A stretch of DNA of 64,000 nucleotides from assembly GCF_008831285.2 (NCBI RefSeq), contig NC_045141.1, positions 22,970,742 to 23,034,741 on the forward strand, in the 5' to 3' direction. The DNA comes from Nymphaea colorata (Eukaryota; Streptophyta; Magnoliopsida; Nymphaeales; Nymphaeaceae). Of this stretch, positions 1 through 10,680 are shown one piece after another. The notes beneath the pieces are model-generated. The model saw only the letters and a list, made by a program, of their open reading frames with translations, was not told the origin of the DNA and searched no databases. Every line of letters starts with the position of its first letter. Position 1 is the first letter of the stretch. The translations under genes were made by a program, and so were the position numbers.

Positions 1-580
1 ATTTTTGTGTCCATGAAAAGCCTTCTTTTCACTTTAATATTTTGACTTTATAGGAGGAATTTTTTTGTCCTATTTTTTTAGTTTTAATTATTTGTCGGAA
101 CTATGGTGGACATTTTCGTTCTGTCCATTTCTGCAAATTATCATCGCTTTTCTTTTCATCAAACTAATAAGCTTTTTGTCTTGTCCTATAGACCCGCAGT
201 CGCCAAGATTAATTCCTCCGCTTTCACTTACGTGCCTCGAACAGTTCCCATCATCTCCTTCCCACATGAGACTCTATCGCTCTTGTTTCCCTGTTAAAAT
301 CTATGTACCAAAAACTAGAAAAATTAATCGAAGTAATTTTTTATAATTTTTCGTAAATTCTAAATATATACAGAATCTACTGTGCATACCCAAATTTCTA
401 ACTATTATATGTTCATTAGATATTTCAATACTAGTTTTAAACTTATATAATTACAAATGTTTCGTCATGTGCGACCTCATTAGTCCATATATCTTTTACC
501 TTTTCTTCTGTTGAATTAATTCTCACTCTCTCCCTCTCCTGATTATGCAGGTGCTGGTAACAGGCAATTCTTTTGTTTTT
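1..580. other. 3' flank of the G1 array unit, no gene
   Basis: AT-rich DNA whose sequence recurs before the 3' ends of G2, G3, G7 and G8, and in the gene-less unit near 10.7 kb. Short ORFs here have no family signature and are not conserved as proteins. Confidence 0.7.
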
Positions 581-715
581 GAGACATGAAGACTGAAGAA
601 AGTGAGACATGAAGACTGAAGAAAGTTCAGAAGCATGTAAGCTTCTGCATTTTATTTAGATAGCGAGGCTGTAGGAGCTTTGCATTTTATTTAGATAGCG
701 AGGCAGTAGGAGCTT
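581..715. repeat. Two adjacent short tandem duplications in the G1 3' UTR
   Basis: A 23-bp unit is duplicated at 581-603 and 604-626. A 35-bp unit is duplicated at 646-680 and 681-715, with one mismatch. The second duplication copies the AATAAA signal, so G1 has two candidate poly(A) signals where its paralogues have one. Confidence 0.85.
628..656 (-). terminator. Poly(A) signal and 3' stem-loop of G1 (distal)
   Basis: On the mRNA strand AATAAA (651-656) is followed within a few bases by a perfect stem-loop, CAGAAGC-N6-GCTTCTG (628-647), near the expected cleavage site. A second AATAAA at 686-691 comes from a local tandem duplication. The same arrangement recurs at G2 and G3. Confidence 0.6.
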
Positions 716-743
716 TACACAGGCTAGGCAAAGCTTTTCAGTC

Positions 744-1709
744 TCAGAAACCAGCGGGCATTCTGATATTACTACTGGGATTGACGATGCGTTCGATGAG
801 GTCGCTGTAGGGTGCGCTGTTGCCATCCTCAAGGAACTTCACATCCAAGTACCTGTTCCACAGCATCACCCCTTTGTAGTTGTCATTCTGACGCGCGATC
901 TTCAATGCACCTGGAAGTTCCTTAGGCCTGATAAAGCCTCGCTCCTCATAGTCAGGGTTGGCAAGGATTCCCAAGTAGAAGTCGATCCTGCTGAACTCCG
1001 TGGCCCAGTTCTGCACCGACGCCTCAAAGGCTGCTGTGTGCCTTGGGTGGTAGGTGCAGGGTTGGCCGTAGAAGCGTGGCCACATCTTGCTGAAGAGCCC
1101 CGTCTTGAGCGCGTTGTAGAGCGGTATGTCCGCTTGGCCGACAGTGTGGTCACAACCTTGGGATGCCGTTAGGATCATGTCCTCGTCAAGTTGCTTTAGG
1201 TCCTGTGCCAGCACATCCCAGTAGCCTTGCGTCGAGGCGTCGTTGACGTAGAAGTCGACGCCATCGAGCTTCACCTTGCCGAGGGGGCCATCGATGCCGT
1301 TGCCGCTAAGGTAGACGTCGTAGATGTGGGCGGCCAGCTGGTTGGCCTCCTGCGCTGATGCCAACGTGTATTGTTGCTCGTTGAGCCCTCCAATGGAGAG
1401 AAGCACCTTCACTCCGAGCTGTTGGCAGGTGGCGATGTCCTCCTGAAGGCTCTTGCAGCCGCCGGACTCAGCATCACAAGCGGTACCGAAGTCGAGTCTC
1501 GGCGTTCGGCCGTTGCCGAAGTTGGTGAGGAAGGCCAAGCTCACGTGGCTGAAGTGTTTAGTTTCGCATGTGGCCCTGAGATCAGCGTTGTTCAAGTTTT
1601 TCATGTGTGATCCCCAATAGATGGCCATTTGATCGGCATGGACATTGATGGTGAAGGCAGTGGCCATGCAAAGGAGGAAGAGGAAGGGCAGTGAACAGGA
1701 GGACGCCAT
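744..1709 (-). CDS. G1: secreted GH18 chitinase-like protein, type A, catalytic residues lost
   Basis: Intronless 321-aa protein of the plant class III chitinase (hevamine) fold. Residues 1-26 look like a secretory signal peptide, and the TIM-barrel runs from about 27 to 310. Six cysteines (48, 79, 85, 95, 186, 218) match the spacing of the three hevamine disulfides. The catalytic strand reads LDGVDFYVND (148-157), so Tyr154 and Asn156 stand where hevamine has Asp125 and Glu127. Tyr214 (WPRFY) and Trp284 (MLWNRY) are kept. GH18 hydrolysis needs the acidic pair, so the protein should not cleave chitin; it may still bind sugar or protein (inference). The start is chosen by the signal peptide and by a TATA box 72 bp upstream. 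G3 is the nearest relative, with about 17 differences by eye over some 295 aligned residues. Confidence 0.93.
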   Translation of the reverse strand: MASSCSLPFLFLLCMATAFTINVHADQMAIYWGSHMKNLNNADLRATCETKHFSHVSLAFLTNFGNGRTPRLDFGTACDAESGGCKSLQEDIATCQQLGVKVLLSIGGLNEQQYTLASAQEANQLAAHIYDVYLSGNGIDGPLGKVKLDGVDFYVNDASTQGYWDVLAQDLKQLDEDMILTASQGCDHTVGQADIPLYNALKTGLFSKMWPRFYGQPCTYHPRHTAAFEASVQNWATEFSRIDFYLGILANPDYEERGFIRPKELPGALKIARQNDNYKGVMLWNRYLDVKFLEDGNSAPYSDLIERIVNPSSNIRMPAGF

Positions 1710-1780
1710 TTTTTCTCTCTTTTCTCTTCCGTTCGCTCAGAGTGGTGGTGATGGTTGGCAAAAAGGGGATGGGGAGGTCC

Positions 1781-1787
1781 TTATATA
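1781..1787 (-). promoter_or_regulatory. TATA box of G1
   Basis: Reads TATATAA on the minus strand, 72 bp before the ATG. A C-rich leader (CCTCCCCATCCCC) follows it and recurs at the same place in most copies of the array. Confidence 0.8.
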
Positions 1788-1799
1788 AGTGAACCATGT

Positions 1800-4700
1800 A
1801 CTGATAAAGTATACTTCTATAGAAGTTGTAAGAATATCAGAGGGAAAATAAGTGGAAAGAATTTTCACTTCTTCTTGTTTATGTCATGTCGTGTCTTATC
1901 AAACCACAATTTCTCCAATTCAACAAATTTCAACCTTTCTCTTTCGAACTACAGCATTCTTTTCCAAGATAACTCATTGTTAGACAGCAGTTTAACACTT
2001 AGCTTTAGAAGTTAATTTGAGTTAATATGAAAAAAAATGTGCTTGTTCAGGGAAGAAGAGACTTTTTTCCCCTTATGTTTTTACGATACTCATAGAAAAC
2101 TGTCATCTGATAAAAATGTTAAAAACAATGAAAATAATAAGCCCTTTTTTAACTACTTTAAAATCAAATTTTAGTACTTTTTTTTTCTTATTATTTTTCT
2201 TTAAAGTTAAAACGTAAGTTAAATTATCAATCTTCATTTTTATCATTTACTAAAACATCATTTTTTAACATTTTATCAAGTGACCTTTTGTGTTCCCTTG
2301 TTAGCTTTCATTTATTATTATTATTATTATTTTTAAATTTGTTGAATCGTTTGCAAGAATTCTGTCTTTGTTGAAAAATTACACGAAAAACCGCTGTTGT
2401 TTAAAACCCGTCGGCGATCTTTGTAAACATAGTTTTAACCTCAGTGTGCTGGTGTGTCTTCATGGAACCCAGAACACGCATGTGAGCTTCATAATCCAAA
2501 GAATGATATGATTTTTACTATGCAGATTAAATTTTATGCGCCTGTGTTGATTAATTTTAAGGGTTCTTAAAATAAGATCAGTTCTGTTCGGTGAAACAAC
2601 TTTTTTTTTCTTCAGTTTTCAAGATGATTCTCACTTCTAAGCAATCCATGGTTTCACCTTTCTCTCGAAAATGATATAATTTCTATTCCAAAAGTTAGAC
2701 GAAGGACGAGAGACAAGAAGAACATCATATCATGCTTCCACTGCCCGTCTCAGATAATGAGAAAATGCCACCAACAAAAACAATTCATACCCGTCCAAAA
2801 GCCCGACAATGTGACGCTGCAAACCAAAAAAGAGAGAAGAACGGTTCTCTTTATTCTCTCTCTTTTTTTCTTTTTTCTCTCTTGACCTTTTTCGTTTCTT
2901 TTCTTTCTCCGCAAAAAGAGAAAAAGAAGAAGATCTTTTAGTGGAAATGTTAGGACAGCTTATTTATCTTTGATAAGGAAGACGACACAAAATTGAATGC
3001 AGTGTGGAGTCTTCGTGGACGATGGATCAGACGGGTTCGGGCACATCATGGCTGTCGTTCTTAGAGTAATTTGCAACACGACGGGAGAGGGATAGGAGTC
3101 CTACCTTTATTTAATGGATGGTAGGTCCCCTTCAAGGGCCAAAAGAGAATGAACAGGAAGTTCTTTTGGAGAGTAGTTCATCCGAAGGATCCACAACCGA
3201 TTCCCTCGGCTACCGACAATCGTGCCTTCTCACCCAAAAAAAAAAAAAAAAAACCTGCTTGTTGAAGATCATCGAACCCTTGGACGGCGGCTGTCCGCCC
3301 GTCCAAACAAGACAGAGCAATGGAGATGAAACATGGCGAAGATTTTTTCTATGGTCAGTGGACAGGCGACGCTCCGGCAGCTTAACTCGATCTCCGCCAT
3401 GATCCCCATGTCCTCTGCCACGCGTTTTTTGGGGCCGGTTAAGAGCTAAAATCCATGTCGCTCATCTCCGGCCTCGTTGCCTGAAAATAATGGATTACTT
3501 TTATCAAAATGAGCTCCCTTCCTTATGCTTCATGCTTTTATCAATTGAAGCGCACCGACTGATACACGTTCAGTGCCAATATTAGTAATCCTTCCTGGTA
3601 TTATTCTTCGAAATTTAATTGTTGCTAATGTAATACCTCTAAAAATGTTCATTAAGTTTTCCATTTTTCCAGATCAGAAAACGGGAGAAGAACGGTCCTC
3701 ATTTTTTCTGTTCTCCTTTCCCCTTTTTTTTTTTTTATTCAGTCTCTTTTGCCACAGAAGGATGGAATCTTTCAGTGGAAAGATTACACAACCGCTTAAC
3801 AATTTAGCATTAGAAGTTAACTTGATTTAGTACAAAAAATAAAGATGCATGTTTGAGGAAGAAAAGATTTTTGCCCTTACGTTTTTAGCTAATAAAATGT
3901 TTTACACAATCGAAAGTAAAAAAACTCGTCTTTTTCTCGTTATTTGAAAAAACCCAAAAAAATCAATTTTTTGCATTTTTTCATTAATTTTACATTAGTT
4001 TACTTTAAAGTTAAAACATAAGTTAAATTATTTATTTCCATTCCTATCATTACTAAAACATCCTTTGTTTAACATGTTATCAAATTATCTTTTATGTTTT
4101 TTCTGTTACATTTTCATTTTTTTTCTATTTTCTATTTTTTACAACTTTTTCTTTTCTAAAGAATTACTGAATTATTCCGAAGAATGTCAGCTTTACCGAA
4201 CAGGCGCAGTGCAGTGTCCCAAATAATCAGAAAAGGCCACGAACAATGATACAGGTTTAAAAGCCTGACAATGTGGAGAGAAAGTTACCTGCACCGGGTC
4301 ACCGTGTGGAGAACATTTTGATAATTTATTAAAATAAATGTCTTCCACAGTTTTTTTATGTACTTTTATTTTTTAATTTTTATCTTTTGTACATTAAGTC
4401 TTCCACTTGAATTTTTTGATTTTTTTTTTCAAGTGGACCTTTTTGTTTTGTTTCTTTTGCGGCAAAAGAATAGAACCTTTTTAGTGGAAATGTTAGAACA
4501 TGGTAAATGTAATGTGAAGGATGAGAAAGACGGCACATAATTTAAAGCGTTCTGGAACCATGGCCGGGTGTCACCCACCATGGCCTTATGCGCCCTCACC
4601 ATTTTTGGATGCAAACCAAAAGGAGCAATGGACGCTTCGTTTTCCTTCATGCTAGCTAGTGTCGTGATCGAAATACCATTAATCCTTAATCAGAAGCTCT

Positions 4701-5270
4701 GTGCCATAAATATTTTTAGAACACATATTAACTAAAACATTAACGTTTTTGTTTGCCAAACATAATACTATTATGTTCAGTGATTGATATTAAATTTAAA
4801 AATTACATCCATACTTATATTTTAAACAAAAACTCAGCAATTTTGGAATGGTATTCTAAAAATGTGTAATACAATGTTCTTCTTACCCAACACCTTGTAA
4901 ATAGCTTGTTTCCCAACTTCTTGATACTCATGCTTCCCTTCATTTTTAAAAACTGCTTTTCTTTTAGAAACTCAACTACTTTCCAAGAGTTGGATAAAAC
5001 TTCTTTGTAACTGATGTTTTGATTCTTGTATGAGTTACGGCCACAAGTATTCGATAGACAGTTTGGATCAGAAACTTCCTGCAGCTGTGAGATCTATGAA
5101 AGACGCTTTCTACAAGCTCGCAGACAAACTTTGGTCTTATTTCCTGAAATTGCGGAGACAGTGCAGCCAGCCAGTAGACCAGGTTTACGGTTCATGACGT
5201 CTCTGACATATATGGATATACACGTTCAACTTTTGTTTCTATAACACAAAATACACCAAAAGTATTCATG
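1800..5270. other. Upstream region of G1, no gene seen
   Basis: AT-rich flank with long T and A runs, a (TTA)n stretch near 2.31 kb and an A18-20 run near 3.24 kb. It holds the array-wide conserved upstream block at about 2.79-3.1 kb. A second degenerate copy of part of that block lies near 4.25-4.3 kb, suggesting an old duplication inside the flank. No protein-coding signature is seen on either strand. Confidence 0.6.
2787..3110 (-). promoter_or_regulatory. Conserved upstream block, G1 copy
   Basis: Contains CCGTCCAAAAGCCCGACAAT and, about 200 bp on, GTGGACGATGGATCA. The same pair of motifs recurs about 0.85-1.5 kb upstream of several other array genes, and the first recurs about 0.3 kb upstream of the diverged gene G11. 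It may be a distal regulatory region or simply retained duplicated sequence. Confidence 0.4.
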
Positions 5271-6490
5271 TCTCTTGGTCGAGATTATCTTTAGAGGACG
5301 AAGTGTATTCATGTCTTAATGAATGCCTCACAAGCCACCATGTTCTTGTGTAAGAGGCATTTTTGCGTCCTTTTCTGTTTAGTATTCTTGTCTTTATATG
5401 AGGAATTTTTTTCCCCTATTTTCTTTAGTTGTAGTTATTTGTCCATTAGAGCTATGGTGGACACTTTCGTTCTGTCATTTACAGGTATTGGGTAGCTCCT
5501 GGACTGGCACGAAAGCTTCCCATCATGTGCCTCCCAAATGTGAAACTTTATCTCTCTTGTTTCCTCCTTAAAAGTTAGGTAACAAAAACAAGAAAATTAA
5601 TCGAAGTAATTTGCTATACTTCTTCGTAAATTATATATATACATACATATATATAGACAGAATCTAATGTTCATTCCAAAATTCCTAACTATTATATGTT
5701 CAGTAGACACAGCGAGCACATTTGGTTTACTGATATCGATGTGCACGACCAAGTTTTGGCGCGCGCACATGGAAATACATTCCACCGGTATATTGTCTGT
5801 TTCTTATGCAATATTTTAAGTAGCTAAATGAAAAAATCTAAATATATGTATGTTTTGTTACTTCAACATGGTGTTAAACACGTTTGTCCCTCACAGGCCA
5901 CCATTTTAATTATTTTTTATCACTGGTGCTTTTCCTTTATTTTATTTCTATTCGCCCGAGCTATTAGACGCGTCTGCAATTGAACTGGCAGCCGCCATGA
6001 ATTGGCAAAAGCCATTTAGTTAAGGGGCACTAATAATAAATTTTAAGTTTTTATAAAAAAAATTGCTCTAAAGTGTCAATGTTAAGATAATTATTTTTTA
6101 TTTTCCACACGGACAATTGCCCACACTTTCCCCACACAAGCCTTTGCCCCTACTCGATGAAGGTGCAAATTTTGGATGTCACTTATCTTTCCTTGTCAAA
6201 GATCTACATACGATAAACTAAGAAAATTAATCGAAGCAATTTGTTATATTAATCCATCATAAATCCTATATACGGACAGAAATCCGATCTTCATATCCTT
6301 ATTATTATGTTCAGTAGATACCTTGTTAAAACTACTCTTAAATTTATATACCGATATTTGTTTATAACATATGTGACCATATTTTTCCACGCATCATTTA
6401 TGTTTTTGGATGAATTAATTTTCTGTCTGTCTATCTCCCTCTCCCTCATGCTGGCGTTAGAAACCACAAATTTTCTTTTGAAACAGAAGA
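5270..6490. other. 3' flank of G2 with an internal insertion
   Basis: Starts with the array 3'-flank motif (TTTAGAGGAC ... GTGTAAGAGGC). A block near 5.59-5.71 kb recurs at about 6.2-6.33 kb with roughly 0.5 kb of unrelated DNA between the copies. The other units have only one copy, so this unit carries a local duplication or insertion. No gene is seen. Confidence 0.5.
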
Positions 6491-6495
6491 AAGTT

Positions 6496-6524
6496 CAGAA
6501 GCATGTAAGCTTCTGCATTTTATT
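6496..6524 (-). terminator. Poly(A) signal and 3' stem-loop of G2
   Basis: AATAAA on the minus strand (6519-6524) is followed by the perfect CAGAAGC-N6-GCTTCTG hairpin (6496-6515). Its sequence is identical to that of G1. Confidence 0.6.
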
Positions 6525-6577
6525 TAGATAGTTAGGCAGTAGGAGCTTTTGCACAGGCTACGCAAAGCTTTTCTGCC

Positions 6578-7543
6578 TTAGAAACCAGCACGGGTCCTCA
6601 TATTGCTACTGGGGTTGACGATGCCATATATGATGTCACTGTAAGGTGCACGGTTGCCGTCCTCAAGGAACTTCACGTCCAAGTACCTGTTCCACAGCAT
6701 TACCCCTTGGAAGTTCTCATGCTGACGCGCGATCTTCAGTGCACCTGGAAGCTCCCTAGGTGAGATAAAGCGTTGCTCCTCGTAGTCAGGGTTGGCGAGG
6801 ATCCCCAAGTAGAAGTCCATGTCGCTGAACTCTGTGGCCCAGCTCTGCACAGAAGCCTTGAAGGCTGCGGTGTCCCTTGGCTGGTAAGTGCAGGCTTGGC
6901 CATAAAACCTCGGCCACACCTTGCTGAACAGCCCCGTCCTAAGCGCGTTGTAGAGCGGTATGTCCGCCTGGCCGGCGGTGTGGTTGCACCCTTGGGATGC
7001 TGTCAGGATCATGTTCTCGTCCAGCTGCTTCAGGTCTTGTGCAAGAACGTCCCAATAGGCGCTTGACGAGGCGTCGTTGACGTAGAAGTCCACGCCATCT
7101 AGCTTCACTTTGCCGAGAGGGCCATCGACGCCGTTGCCACTCATGTAGACGTCGTAGATGTGGGCGGCCAGCTGGTTGGCCTCCTGCGCCGACGCCAACG
7201 TATACCTGTTCTCATCTTGCCCTCCAATAGAGAGCAGCACCTTCACCCCGAGTTGCTGGCAGGCGTTGATGTCCTCCTGAAGGCTCTTGCAGCCGTCGGT
7301 TTCAGCGTCGCAGGCAGCACCGAAGTCAGGCCTTGGCGTTCGGCCATTGCCGAAGTTGGTGAGGAAGGCCAAGCTCACGTGGCTGAAGTGTTTAGTTTCG
7401 CATGTGGCCCTGAGATCAGCGTTATTCAGGTTTTTCATGTGCGATCCCCAATAGATGGCCATTTGGTCAGCATGGACATTGATGGTGAAGGTAGTGACCA
7501 CGCAAAGGAGGAGAAGGAAGGAAGGCCAAGAGAAGGCAGCCAT
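6578..7543 (-). CDS. G2: secreted GH18 chitinase-like protein, type A, catalytic residues lost
   Basis: A 321-aa single-exon paralogue of G1 with the same frame and length. The signal peptide ends at about ..INVHA-DQ (residue 26). The active-site strand is again LDGVDFYVND (148-157), giving Tyr and Asn for the catalytic Asp and Glu, while the Tyr183 equivalent (WPRFY, 214) and all six cysteines are kept. Unlike G1 and G3 it has an N-glycosylation sequon, NHT, at 187-189. The region EEQRFISPRELPGALKIARQ matches G7 rather than its neighbour G1, so G2 and G7 form one sister pair and G1 and G3 another. A secreted or vacuolar pseudoenzyme is the likely product. Confidence 0.93.
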   Translation of the reverse strand: MAAFSWPSFLLLLCVVTTFTINVHADQMAIYWGSHMKNLNNADLRATCETKHFSHVSLAFLTNFGNGRTPRPDFGAACDAETDGCKSLQEDINACQQLGVKVLLSIGGQDENRYTLASAQEANQLAAHIYDVYMSGNGVDGPLGKVKLDGVDFYVNDASSSAYWDVLAQDLKQLDENMILTASQGCNHTAGQADIPLYNALRTGLFSKVWPRFYGQACTYQPRDTAAFKASVQSWATEFSDMDFYLGILANPDYEEQRFISPRELPGALKIARQHENFQGVMLWNRYLDVKFLEDGNRAPYSDIIYGIVNPSSNMRTRAGF

Positions 7544-7614
7544 TTTTGCTCTCTTTTCTCTTCTGTTTGCTCGAGGGATGGCGATGGCTGGCTAAAGGGG
7601 GAATGGGAAGGTCC

Positions 7615-7621
7615 TTATATA
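7615..7621 (-). promoter_or_regulatory. TATA box of G2
   Basis: TATATAA on the minus strand, 72 bp before the ATG, followed by the shared C-rich leader. Confidence 0.8.
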
Positions 7622-7639
7622 GTTGAACCATGTACTGTT

Positions 7640-10600
7640 AACTTACACTTCTGAAACTACGAGAAGTAAGAATATCAAATGGATAATGCTCGGTAGAAAT
7701 GAAAAGGATGTGGAAGGAGTTTCCACTTTTCTTGTTTCTATTGTCTCGTGTCTTATCAAACCACAATATCTCGAATTAAACAAATTTCAAATTACTTTTT
7801 CAAGGTTTAGGCCTTTCTTTTTCGAACGCCGTCATCCTATCTACTGCCGTCAAGGCTCAAAGATGGACAGCAGATCAATATTCAATAATTTAGCATTAAA
7901 AGTTAACTTGGGTTAGTACTGAAAAAAAGATTGCTCGTTTGAGGTAGAAGAGATTTTTGCCCTTATGTTTTTAGTCCATAGTCACAAAAAACTGTGAGCT
8001 GATAAAAAAGTTAAAAACAATGAAAATTAAAAACCCACCTTTTTCCTTTTTGGAAGAAACTTCAAGATATTGGTGTGTTTTCTTGAAAACTAGCCCACGC
8101 ATGTGAGCTCGATCATGATCCAGAGAATCGTATATTTTTTACTTTACAGATTAGATTTTATGTGCCCATTATGATTAACTTTAAAATTCTTAAAATAAGA
8201 TCAGTTCTGTTTGGTGAAACAACTTTTTTTCAACAGTTTTCAAGATGAATTTCACTTCTTAGAAATTCATGCTTTCATGTTTCACTCGAAATTGATGTAG
8301 TTTCCATTTCCAATGAAAGGTCTGCGGGGAAGGTAGCTTGAGTTGTAATTTCTATCTAAAAAGTTAGTATGGATTTCAAAATTAAAGAGTCTCCGTTAAA
8401 TGGTTGAGTATGCAGCCTAATGGATGGATTGGATTCCTCTTCCTTCAAGAAAAAAAAAAAAAAAAAAGGCCGTAAGCGAATTTAGAAAAGGGAAGTGGGT
8501 AGAAGGCGACGGATGAGAAGAGATAAGAAGAACATGATATCATGGTTGGGTAACGTGGGAAGTTCTGCATTGAGCAAAGTTTGGTGTGGGAACCACACGG
8601 CCGCGGTGGCACATCTCATATCCGTCAAGAAAAGGCCGGACAATGTGACGCTGGAACCAAAGACGAGAGAAGAACGGTTCTCTTTATTCTCATTTTTTTT
8701 CTTTTTTCTCCCTTTACCTTTTTGGTTCGATTCTTTTTCCGCAAAAAAAAAAAAAGTGGAAATGTTAAGACAGCTTATTTATGTTTGATAAGGAAGAGGA
8801 GACAGAATTGAAAGCAGTCTGGAGGCTTCTTGTCGTGGACGATGGATCACACGGGTTGGGGCAAATCATGGTTGTCTTTCTTAGAGTGATTTGCAACACG
8901 ACGAGAGAGCGACGGGAGTCCTACCTTTAGCTAATGGATGCTAGGTCCCCTTCAAGCTTAGCTAAGAGCTAAAATGCATGCCATTTATCTCCGGCCTAGT
9001 TGCCGGAAATTGATGGATTACCTTTATCAAAATGAGCTCCCTTTCTTATCCTTCATGCTGGCCAGTGTTGTGATCGATATACCATTCCTTAATCAGAAGC
9101 TCTATGCCATAAACATTTTTACAACACATGTTAACTAAAACGTTATGTTTTTTGTTTGACAAGCATAATATGCTTATGCTCTGTAGTTGATACTAAATTT
9201 AAAATTTTACATCCATAGATAATTTAAAACAAAAACTCAGCGTCTTTTGAGTAGCATTCTAAAAATGTGTAATACATTGCTATTCTTACCCAACATCTTG
9301 CAAATAACTTATTTGAACTTACTTTTAGGTTTTCCCTTCAACTGATGCGTATCGACTGATACACGTACAGTGCCAATATTACTAATCCTTCCTGGTATTA
9401 TTCTTCAAAATTTAATTGTTGCTCATATAGTACCCCTTAAAATGTTTATTAACTTTTCCATTTTTGCTACGCATTTGAGCTTCGCTAATTTCCCTTCCAA
9501 TCATTCGTAACTATGGTCGTATTAATTTCTTAAAAGTTTCTCTCTTCTCGGAACTCATGCGTCCTCTTCATTTTTTCCATTGTAAAAAATGGTTTTCTTT
9601 TTCCTAGAGTTTCGATAAAATTAACTTCTTTATGATTGAAGTGTTGATTCTAAGAGTTACAACTACAAGCATTAGATATACATAGACGGATGGATTGTAT
9701 CTGAACTTCTCGCTGCTGTGTGATCAATGAAAGATGCTTCCTACAAGCTCCTAGATAAACTTGGGTCCAATTTCCTGTGATTGCAGATATAGGAAACTAA
9801 ATTGATGTTTCACAAAAATAAGGCAGACTTTTGTTGCATTTGGGTTTAACCTAAATCTTTCTTCTTTCACATTCATGTCGATATGGCTCGTTTTACAACG
9901 ATCAATACTACGTTTTGGTGTTCTAGAAAATACAACTCCCACAGCCCCAACGGCTTGAGGTATTGCTGTAAGCATAGCAAATCCTTTCATGGAGATGACG
10001 ACGTTAAAAACTTGACGCCTGTTTGGCGGACACCAAAAACAGACGTTCTAGAGGTTACTTGTAACAGTTCAATATTTGATGCCATAAAGGGTCTAGTATA
10101 ACTGGTTGGAAAGGTAGTCACGTAAAAACTGCATCGTCTATACGGTTCTTGTGGATATTATTTTCTTGGATTGCACATGGTGGGATCACGAAATTCTAAG
10201 TTCATGAACTCAGAGGGGGCCTTCATGCCTCTTTTTCAAGCGTAGGGTCACCCAGAACTGTTCAATATTTGATAGGCTATTTATCAATAAGACAAACATT
10301 AGGCCGTTCATTTCATAAGCAGATTTAGTTTACACGATTCAAGACGCCTTTGATATGAATATAATATGGTGGTACAACTAAAAACTACACTAAACTCGAA
10401 GTTCTTTCATTTAATTGTCTGTTTCTTGTGGGAAAAGCTGTTTTTGTTATCCGAACAAAATCTGATACTATATGTGGATATTTTCAAAACGATTTATCAT
10501 TTATAAGATGAATCCTTTTGTCTAACTGGAAAACGAAGGCAGTCCATTCACCATTAGCTCCTCAAAATTACTCAACAAAAACCAAAAAGTCGTGGCTGGC

Positions 10601-10680
10601 ACATAAGTGCAAATATTTCTCTTGCTCGGCATAATCTTTAGAGGACAATGTATTCCTGTCTTAATGAATCTCACACAGGC
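7640..10680. other. Upstream region of G2, no gene seen
   Basis: Parallels the G1 upstream region, with the conserved block at about 8.62-8.93 kb, roughly 1.08 kb before the ATG as in G1. A-runs lie near 8.45 and 8.74 kb. The remaining short ORFs lack signatures and are not conserved between units. Confidence 0.6.
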
